Positions 55,928 through 64,000 of a stretch of 64,000 nt of DNA are shown piece by piece (positions within the stretch are counted from its first letter, which is position 1; every line of letters starts with the position of its first letter). Below the pieces are notes generated by a model. That model saw only the letters and a program-made list of their open reading frames with translations. It did no database searches and was not told the DNA's origin. A program made the position numbers and the translations under genes. The DNA comes from Rubrivivax sp. SCN 71-131 (GTDB lineage: Bacteria > Pseudomonadota > Gammaproteobacteria > Burkholderiales > Burkholderiaceae_C): contig MEFD01000025.1 in NCBI GenBank assembly GCA_001724995.1, positions 62,001 through 126,000 on the forward strand. The letters are read 5' to 3'.

Positions 55928-56014
55928 GCGCGGGTGGCGAAATTGGTAGACGCACCAGGTTTAGGTCCTGACGCCCTCACCGGCGTGCCGGTTCGAGTCC
56001 GGCCCCGCGCACCA
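55928..56014 (+). tRNA. tRNA-Leu (anticodon TAG)
   Basis: The gene is 87 nt with encoded CCA. The acceptor stem is GCGCGGG/CCCGCGC, with D-loop AAATTGGTAGACGC. The anticodon loop TTTAGGT sits in stem CAGG/CCTG. A long variable arm (class II) and T-loop GTTCGAGTCC complete it. It lies 30 bp before tig. Confidence 0.97.
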
Positions 56015-56044
56015 CACCCATCACGATCCATCCTTTCGTACATC

Positions 56045-57355
56045 ATGGCCGTCAACGTCGAAACCCTCGAGAAACTGGAACGTCGCATCACGCTGTCGCT
56101 GCCCGCAGGCGACATCGAAAGCGAGGTCCAGAACCGCCTGCGACACCTGGCCCGCACGGTGCGTGCCGACGGCTTCCGCCCGGGCAAGGTGCCGATGTCC
56201 GTGGTCGCGCAGCGCTACGGCTATTCGGTGCAGTACGAGGTCGTCAACGACAAGGTCGGGCGCGCCTTCGCCGACGCCGCTTCGCAAGCCCAGCTGCGCG
56301 TGGCGGGTGCGCCGCGCATCGCGCAGAAGGAGGAGGCGCCCGAGGGGCAGATGGTGTTCGATGCCACCTTCGAGGTCTACCCCGAGGTGAGCATCGGCGA
56401 CTTCTCCGGCGTCGAGGTCGAACGCATCAGTGCCGAGGTGACCGAGGCGGCGATCGACCGCACGGTCGAGATCCTGCGGCGTCAGCGCCGCAGTTTCGGC
56501 CTGCGCGGTGCGGGCGACGAGGCCGCCGAGGGCGATCGCGTGACGATCGACTTCGAGGGCAAGATCGACGGCGAACCCTTCGCCGGCGGCAAGGCCGCGG
56601 ACTTCCAGTTCCTCGTCGGCGAAGGCCAGATGCTCGAACAGTTCGACAAGGCCGTGCGCGGCATGAAGGTCGGGCAGAGCAAGACCTTCGCGCTGCAGTT
56701 CCCCGAGGACTACCACGGCCAGGACGTCGCCGGCAAGGAGGCCGACTTCCTCGTCACGATGAAGAAGATCGAGGCGCAGCACCTGCCCGTGGTCGACGAC
56801 GCCTTCGCCAAGTCGCTGGGCATCAAGGAGGCCACGGTGGCGGGCTTGCGGGCCGATGTGAAGAAGAATCTCGAACGCGAGGTCAAGTACCGCGTGCTGG
56901 CGCGCAACAAGGGCGCGGTGATGGATGCGCTGCTGAAGGCGTCCGAGCTCGAGCTGCCCAAGGCGCTGGTGGCCGCGGAGGCCGAGCGCATGGTCGAAGC
57001 CGCGCGCGCGGACCTCAAGCAGCGTGGCGTGAAGGACGCCGACACGGTGCCGATCCCCGCCGATGCCTTCCAGGCGCAGGCCGAGCGCCGCGTGCGCCTG
57101 GGTCTCGTGGTGGGCGAGCTGGTGCGCCGCCACAACCTGCAGGCGCGGCCCGAGCAGTTGCAGGCGCACATCGAGGAGCTCAGCCAGAGCTACGAGAAGC
57201 CCGCCGAGGTCATGCGCTGGTACCTCGGTGACCGCGAGCGCATGGCCGGCGTCGAGGCGGTGGTGGTCGAGAACAACGTCACCGAGCACGTGCTCGGCCA
57301 GGTCAAGGTGGTCGACAAGGCCATGCCGTTCGACGAGTTGATGGTCGGCGTCTGA
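56045..57355 (+). CDS. tig: Trigger factor
   Basis: Trigger factor is a ribosome-bound chaperone and peptidyl-prolyl isomerase. The 436-residue protein has the N-terminal ribosome-binding domain with the [17 protein letters not shown] signature (G-F-R-x-x-K-x-P). The FKBP-type PPIase domain ([20 protein letters not shown], about 158-245) and a helical C-terminal chaperone domain follow. It is the first protein gene of tig-clpP-clpX-lon, the standard order. Confidence 0.96.
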   Translation: MAVNVETLEKLERRITLSLPAGDIESEVQNRLRHLARTVRADGFRPGKVPMSVVAQRYGYSVQYEVVNDKVGRAFADAASQAQLRVAGAPRIAQKEEAPEGQMVFDATFEVYPEVSIGDFSGVEVERISAEVTEAAIDRTVEILRRQRRSFGLRGAGDEAAEGDRVTIDFEGKIDGEPFAGGKAADFQFLVGEGQMLEQFDKAVRGMKVGQSKTFALQFPEDYHGQDVAGKEADFLVTMKKIEAQHLPVVDDAFAKSLGIKEATVAGLRADVKKNLEREVKYRVLARNKGAVMDALLKASELELPKALVAAEAERMVEAARADLKQRGVKDADTVPIPADAFQAQAERRVRLGLVVGELVRRHNLQARPEQLQAHIEELSQSYEKPAEVMRWYLGDRERMAGVEAVVVENNVTEHVLGQVKVVDKAMPFDELMVGV

Positions 57356-57405
57356 ACCGGGGGCCGCCTATCATCGGCTCCAGTATCCGAAGCGAAAAGG
57401 CATTC

Positions 57406-58014
57406 ATGAGCGTGCAGGACATCGAGGGCTTGGGCATGGTGCCCATCGTGATCGAGCAGTCGGGCCGGGGCGAGCGCGCCTACGACATCTTCAGCCGGCT
57501 GCTGCGCGAGCGCATCGTCTTCCTGGTCGGGCCGGTCAACGACGCCACCGCCAACCTGGTGGTGGCGCAACTGCTGTTCCTCGAGAGCGAGAACCCGGAC
57601 AAGGACATCTTCCTCTACATCAACTCACCCGGGGGCAGCGTCAGTGCCGGGCTGTCGATCTTCGACACGATGAACTTCATCAAGCCCGACGTCTCGACGC
57701 TGTGCCTGGGCATGGCGGCCAGCATGGGCAGCTTCCTGCTCATGGCCGGCGCCAAGGGCAAGCGCTTCGCGCTGCCCAATGCGCGCGTGATGATCCACCA
57801 GCCCAGCGGCGGCGCGCAGGGCCAGGCCACCGACATCGAGATCCAGGCGCGCGAGATCATCAAGACGCGCGAGCAACTGAACCGCATCTATGCCGAGCGC
57901 ACCGGCCAGAGCGTCGAGCGCATCGCCGCCGACATGGAGCGCGACTACTGGATGAATCCGGCCGAGGCCAAGGACTACGGCCTCATCGACCAGGTGCTCG
58001 ACAAGCGCGCCTGA
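57406..58014 (+). CDS. clpP: ATP-dependent Clp protease proteolytic subunit
   Basis: ClpP forms the barrel-shaped serine protease that degrades proteins unfolded by ClpX. The 202-residue protein has the catalytic triad Ser106 ([11 protein letters not shown]), His131 ([11 protein letters not shown]) and Asp180 (MERDYWM), plus the oxyanion [18 protein letters not shown]. It follows tig by 50 bp, with TATCAT about 40 nt before the start as a possible own promoter. Confidence 0.97.
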   Translation: MSVQDIEGLGMVPIVIEQSGRGERAYDIFSRLLRERIVFLVGPVNDATANLVVAQLLFLESENPDKDIFLYINSPGGSVSAGLSIFDTMNFIKPDVSTLCLGMAASMGSFLLMAGAKGKRFALPNARVMIHQPSGGAQGQATDIEIQAREIIKTREQLNRIYAERTGQSVERIAADMERDYWMNPAEAKDYGLIDQVLDKRA

Positions 58015-58203
58015 GCGTCGCCGCGGGGTGTCGCGGCGGCGCTTCGCCGCTGCGCTGCCCGGGGCGTGCGCGGGATCGCTGCGGTGCGGCGCGAAGCGTC
58101 CTGCAAGGGCCGCATGGCCGTTCTTTTCCGCCTCCGGTGCCTCCTGGGGATTGGTCTATGATGGGCCGCATCCCCTGCTACCCCTGCAGAGACCCACGTA
58201 TCC

Positions 58204-59475
58204 ATGGCCGAGAAAAAGGGATCCTCCGCCGAGAAGGTGCTCTATTGCTCCTTCTGCGGCAAGAGCCAGCATGAGGTGAAGAAGCTCATCGCCGGCCCGT
58301 CGGTCTTCATCTGCGACGAGTGCATCGAGCTGTGCAACGACATCATCCGTGACGAGGTGCCCGCCGATCCGGGCGCCGGCCGCCACGCGAAGACCGACTT
58401 GCCGGTGCCCAGCGAGATCAAGGCCAGCCTCGACCAGTACGTGATCGGCCAGGATGCGGCCAAGCGCGCGCTTTCGGTGGCCGTCTACAACCACTACAAG
58501 CGCCTCAAGCACCTTGCCGCGAGCAAGGACGAGGTCGAGTTGACGAAGAGCAACATCCTCCTCATCGGCCCGACCGGATCGGGCAAGACGCTGCTGGCGC
58601 AGACGCTGGCGCGGTTGCTCAACGTGCCTTTCGTGATCGCCGATGCGACGACGCTCACCGAGGCCGGCTACGTCGGCGAAGATGTCGAGAACATCATCCA
58701 GAAGCTGCTGCAGAACTGCAACTACGACGTCGAGCGCGCGCAGCGCGGCATCGTCTACATCGACGAGATCGACAAGATCAGCCGCAAGGCCGACAACCCG
58801 AGCATCACGCGCGATGTCTCGGGCGAGGGCGTGCAGCAGGCGCTGTTGAAGCTGGTCGAAGGCACGCTGGCCAGCGTGCCGCCGCAGGGCGGACGCAAGC
58901 ACCCGAACCAGGATTTCCTGCAGATCGATACGACGAACATCCTCTTCATCTGCGGCGGCGCCTTCGACGGTCTCGAGAAGGTGATCCGCGACCGCAGCGA
59001 GAAGTCGGGAATCGGCTTCGGCGCGAGTGTTCACAGCAAGACCGAGAAGCGCGTGGGCGAACTCTTCCGCGAGGTCGAACCCGAGGATCTGATCAAGTTC
59101 GGCCTCATTCCCGAGCTCGTCGGCCGTCTGCCGGTCGTCGCCACGCTCGCCGAGCTGACCGAAGAGGCGATGATCCAGATCCTCACGGAGCCCAGGAACG
59201 CCCTGGTCAAGCAGTACCAGAAGCTGCTCGGCATGGATGGCGTGGAACTCGAGATCCGGCCGTCCGCGCTGTCGGCGATCGCGCGCAAGGCGCTGGCGCG
59301 CAAGACCGGGGCGCGCGGGCTGCGCTCGATCATGGAGCACGCCCTCATCGACACCATGTTCGAGTTGCCGACGCTGGACGGCGTGGCCAAGGTGGTGATC
59401 GACGAGCACAACATCGAGGACGGGGCGATGCCCCTGCTCGTGTACCGGGAGCAGCAGGTCAAGGCCAGCGCCTGA
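58204..59475 (+). CDS. clpX: ATP-dependent Clp protease ATP-binding subunit ClpX
   Basis: ClpX is the AAA+ unfoldase partner of ClpP. The 423-residue protein has the N-terminal zinc-binding domain ([17 protein letters not shown] and ICDECIELC), Walker [21 protein letters not shown] and Walker [11 protein letters not shown]. It also has the pore loop GYVGED and the IGF loop ([10 protein letters not shown]) that docks ClpP. The 189-bp gap after clpP has TATGAT at 58157-58162 as a possible -10. Confidence 0.97.
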   Translation: MAEKKGSSAEKVLYCSFCGKSQHEVKKLIAGPSVFICDECIELCNDIIRDEVPADPGAGRHAKTDLPVPSEIKASLDQYVIGQDAAKRALSVAVYNHYKRLKHLAASKDEVELTKSNILLIGPTGSGKTLLAQTLARLLNVPFVIADATTLTEAGYVGEDVENIIQKLLQNCNYDVERAQRGIVYIDEIDKISRKADNPSITRDVSGEGVQQALLKLVEGTLASVPPQGGRKHPNQDFLQIDTTNILFICGGAFDGLEKVIRDRSEKSGIGFGASVHSKTEKRVGELFREVEPEDLIKFGLIPELVGRLPVVATLAELTEEAMIQILTEPRNALVKQYQKLLGMDGVELEIRPSALSAIARKALARKTGARGLRSIMEHALIDTMFELPTLDGVAKVVIDEHNIEDGAMPLLVYREQQVKASA

Positions 59476-59529
59476 GCCTGCCGCCCGCGACCGTCCGGCC
59501 GATTGGGCCGGCCCAGCCGCGGTGCCCGT

Positions 59530-59557
59530 CTTGCAATTCGCCGCTCGGGGCCCATGT
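59530..59557 (+). promoter_or_regulatory. Heat-shock (sigma-32-type) promoter of lon
   Basis: CTTGCAA (59530-59536) and CCCATGT (59551-59557) are separated by 14 nt, close to the sigma-32 pattern CTTGAA-N13-15-CCCCATNT. The start of transcription would fall near 59565, leaving a short leader that contains the AAGGAGAGG ribosome site before ATG 59582. lon is a classic heat-shock gene, which supports the reading. Confidence 0.6.
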
Positions 59558-59581
59558 GGGCACCTGAAGGAGAGGCCTTTC

Positions 59582-62014
<2,433 letters not shown>

Positions 62015-62158
62015 GCGCAGGGGGCAGGCCAAACGCAGGGCGCGCGTCAGTCACGCTTGTCAGTCGCGCCGATTTCGACATATACTCTTTGTCTTCGCTT
62101 GAAGGCGATAAGAGGCAGCCGCAAGCTGCCTTGGATCGGCCGCCTGAAGGCTGGCAAT

Positions 62159-62234
62159 GCGGGAATAGCTCAGTTGGTAGAGCGCAACCTTGCCAAGGTT
62201 GAGGTCGCGAGTTCGAGACTCGTTTCCCGCTCCA
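62159..62234 (+). tRNA. tRNA-Gly (anticodon GCC)
   Basis: The gene is 76 nt with encoded CCA. The acceptor stem is GCGGGAA/TTCCCGC, with D-loop AGCTCAGTTGGTAGAGC, anticodon stem-loop CAACCTTGCCAAGGTTG and T-arm TCGCGAGTTCGAGACTCG. It is followed by an intrinsic terminator and then tRNA-Cys. Confidence 0.98.
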
Positions 62235-62247
62235 CGCATTTTGAAAG

Positions 62248-62271
62248 AGGGAAGCCAAGGCTTCCCTTTTT
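62248..62271 (+). terminator. Intrinsic terminator after tRNA-Gly
   Basis: GGGAAGCC-aa-GGCTTCCC followed by TTTTT is a strong rho-independent terminator 14 nt after the tRNA. The two-nt loop means the top pair or two must open. Confidence 0.85.
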
Positions 62272-62289
62272 CACGACAATGACGACCTC

Positions 62290-62363
62290 GGCGCGATAGC
62301 AAAGCGGTTATGCAACGGATTGCAAATCCGTCTAGGCCGGTTCGACTCCGGCTCGCGCCTCCA
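62290..62363 (+). tRNA. tRNA-Cys (anticodon GCA)
   Basis: The gene is 74 nt with encoded CCA. The acceptor stem is GGCGCGA/TCGCGCC, the D-arm region TAGCAAAGCGGTTATGCA, the anticodon stem-loop CGGATTGCAAATCCG and the T-arm CCGGTTCGACTCCGG. It lies beyond the tRNA-Gly terminator, so a separate promoter or read-through is needed; none is obvious in the 18-bp gap. Confidence 0.97.
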
Positions 62364-62365
62364 CC

Positions 62366-62399
62366 CATGAAAACGGCCCCTTCGCGGGCCGTTTTCATG
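62366..62399. terminator. Bidirectional terminator between tRNA-Cys and pepF
   Basis: CATGAAAACGGCCC-cttcgc-GGGCCGTTTTCATG is a perfect 14-bp stem with a T run on each strand (TTTT in GTTTTC). It lies between the tRNA and the convergent peptidase gene, so it can serve both. Confidence 0.85.
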
Positions 62400-62469
62400 C
62401 CTGCGTCAGGACTCGTGTCGTCGGCTGCTGGCTCCGCGCCAAGCCTCGTCGCGGAGCCGGTCGCGACAT

Positions 62470-64000
62470 TCAGCGGATCTTCCGGGCCTCCTGCTCCATC
62501 CGCGTCACCAACTCGTCCATCTGGTCTATCACCGCCTGGATCGGAGCATGTTGCGTGAGGTCGACGCCGGCCTTCTGCAGCTGCGTCATCGGGTGCTCGT
62601 TGCCGCCGCTGGAAAGCAGCTCGATGTAGCGCGCGGTGGCGGTCTTGCGCTGGGCTTCGGGGCCGAGGGTCATCGCCTTGAAGAGCTGCGCGCTGGAGGC
62701 GAAGCAGGTCGCGTACTGGTAGACGTAGTAGGGCGAGTTGAAGAAGTGGCTGATGCGCGCCCAGGTGTGCTTGTAGAAGTCATCCACGGTGAGCGCGTCG
62801 CCGTAGTAGTCCTTCAGCAACTGCAGGTAGACGTCGCCCAGCACCTCGGCGGTGAGCGGCTGGCCCTGCTCGACCAGGCGGTGCGCCTGCAGCTCGAAGT
62901 CGGCGAACATGACCTGCGTGTAGAAGGTCTGCATGATCTGATCGGCCGCGTGCTGCAGCAGCAGGAAGCGCTCTCGCGGATCGCTCGTCTTCTGCAGCAG
63001 GTGCTCGAGCAGGAAGCGCTCGTTGGTCGTGCTTGCCACCTCGGCGACGAAGATCGTGTAGCTGGCGGTGGCGAAGGGCTGGTTCTCGTAGCTCAGCACG
63101 GTGTGCATCGCGTGGCCGGCCTCGTGCGCGAGCGTGAACATCGCGTCCAGCGTGTCGTTGTGATTGAGCAGCAGGTAGGGCCCGACGCCGTAGACGCCCG
63201 CGCTGTAGGCGCCCGAGCGCTTGCCCTCGCTCTCGTAGACGTCGATGCGCCCGCCCTGCACGAAGCGGCGGTAGCGCTCGACGTAGGCCTGCCCCAGCGG
63301 GGCCACCGACTCCAGCACCTCGACGCGCGCCTGGGGATAGGGGTAGGTCTTGTCGGCGCGAAAGAGCGGCTGGAAGTTGTCGTAGGTGTGGTACTCCTCC
63401 AGCCCGAGAAGCTTCTTGCGCAGGCGGATGTAGCGACGCAGCGGCTCGGCGCCCGCCCGCGTGGCGGCGACCAGGTTCTCGACCACCGCCGGCGGGATCG
63501 CGTCGCCGAACAGCGCGGCCTGCAGCGTGTTCGGGAAGCCGCGCGCCTGTGCGACAAACCAGTCGCGCTCGAGCACGCCCTTGTAGATCGCGCCGTAGGT
63601 CGCGGCGTTGGCGCCATAGGCCTGCAGGTGTGCCTCGGCGGCGCGGGCGCGCTCCGCCTGGTTCGGGTTGCTCTCCAGCAGCGCCGCGTAGGCGCCGGGG
63701 GTGAGCTTGACGCTCTTGCCGTCGCTGAACTCCAGCGTCGGAAAGCGGATGTCGGAGGTGGAGAGTTCCTCGTAGACCGTGCGCGGCGCCTGGTTGGTCG
63801 GACCGGCCAGCGAGAGGATGCGTTCGCCCTTCTCGTCGAGCACGTGCGCGCGCTTGCGGAATTCGTCGAGGAGCGGGAAACGGTAGGGCGCAAGGGCGGG
63901 CGTGCTGTCCAGCCAGCCGCGCACGGTCGCCTCGGGCAGCGTCAGCAGCTCGGGGGCGAACCAGCTCGTGGCCGCATCGAACTTCGCGAACAGCGCGCCC
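62470..64000 (-). CDS. pepF: Oligoendopeptidase F (M3B), N-terminus off the window
   Basis: This cytosolic zinc metallopeptidase cleaves oligopeptides. About 509 codons are visible. The frame continues to the right edge (ALFAKFDAATSWFAPELLTL), so about 90-100 N-terminal residues are missing. The zinc site is FTLAHEAGHAMHTVL (HExxH). The third ligand is in VAEVASTTNERFLLEHLL, and SHFFNSPYYVYQYATCFASS is typical of PepF rather than PrlC. The gene is convergent with the tRNA pair. Confidence 0.93.
   Translation of the reverse strand, partial: GALFAKFDAATSWFAPELLTLPEATVRGWLDSTPALAPYRFPLLDEFRKRAHVLDEKGERILSLAGPTNQAPRTVYEELSTSDIRFPTLEFSDGKSVKLTPGAYAALLESNPNQAERARAAEAHLQAYGANAATYGAIYKGVLERDWFVAQARGFPNTLQAALFGDAIPPAVVENLVAATRAGAEPLRRYIRLRKKLLGLEEYHTYDNFQPLFRADKTYPYPQARVEVLESVAPLGQAYVERYRRFVQGGRIDVYESEGKRSGAYSAGVYGVGPYLLLNHNDTLDAMFTLAHEAGHAMHTVLSYENQPFATASYTIFVAEVASTTNERFLLEHLLQKTSDPRERFLLLQHAADQIMQTFYTQVMFADFELQAHRLVEQGQPLTAEVLGDVYLQLLKDYYGDALTVDDFYKHTWARISHFFNSPYYVYQYATCFASSAQLFKAMTLGPEAQRKTATARYIELLSSGGNEHPMTQLQKAGVDLTQHAPIQAVIDQMDELVTRMEQEARKIR

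Overview
The window reads as a high-GC chromosomal segment of a betaproteobacterium of the order Burkholderiales. The best fit is the Rubrivivax/Leptothrix/Methylibium/Ideonella group, inferred from gene content and order rather than from any database search. Supporting signs are a PHB regulator (phaR) and 3-hydroxybutyrate dehydrogenase, two PEP-CTERM (exosortase-sorted) proteins, the hpnCDE squalene genes, a membrane pyrophosphatase, and the runs ilvB-ilvH-ilvC-pssA-leuA and tRNA-Leu-tig-clpP-clpX-lon. Coding density is very high, and many genes within operons overlap by the 4-bp ATGA/GTGA arrangement.

Layout. 1-8.9 kb: mfd (3' part off the left edge) divergent from ispD-ispF; an OmpR/EnvZ-type two-component pair; a SIMPL-domain protein; bdhA divergent from an alpha/beta hydrolase. 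8.9-20.4 kb: relA; a coupled cluster of a PEP-CTERM protein with PgaD-, PgaC- and PgaA-like genes for a surface polysaccharide, with no deacetylase gene; phaR; rimO; metC-like; and a second PEP-CTERM gene preceded by a sigma-54-type promoter and an upstream dyad. 20.4-26.7 kb: smpB divergent from ratA-rnfH; a DUF4124 protein; guaB, an MFS transporter and guaA. 26.7-30.0 kb: an accessory segment. A 16-bp copy of the guaA 3' end recurs at 29129-29144 and delimits about 2.5 kb carrying a 407-residue protein of unknown function and a HigB/HigA pair. A decayed guaA-type tyrosine integrase lies just beyond the second copy. 30.1-34.7 kb: three exported hydrolases (DUF3089, Tat-exported alpha/beta hydrolase, PafA-like phosphatase lipoprotein).

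34.7-44.2 kb: a membrane H+-pyrophosphatase with a fused OmpA-like domain, a FemAB/GNAT-like protein, nadE, glnB, LOG-family and dgkA genes, and a four-gene unit of ECF sigma factor, DUF3619, DUF3106 and RDD proteins. 44.4-51.9 kb: branched-chain amino-acid genes ilvB-ilvH-ilvC, pssA, then leuA preceded by a leucine-rich leader peptide and attenuator, then pbpG. 52-55.8 kb: hpnC-hpnD-hpnE-iclR, all overlapping. 55.9-62.4 kb: tRNA-Leu, tig, clpP, clpX, lon (with a heat-shock-type promoter), tRNA-Gly and tRNA-Cys. 62.5-64 kb: an oligoendopeptidase F running off the right edge.

The most notable items are the guaA-tail repeat delimiting a small island, the leuA attenuator, the pyrophosphatase-OmpA fusion, the PEP-CTERM gene coupled to a deacetylase-less Pga-like locus, the sigma-54 arrangement before the second PEP-CTERM gene, and several genes whose start codon lies 6-7 nt after a -10-like hexamer (possible leaderless mRNAs). 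No CRISPR array, rRNA gene or intact transposase was seen.
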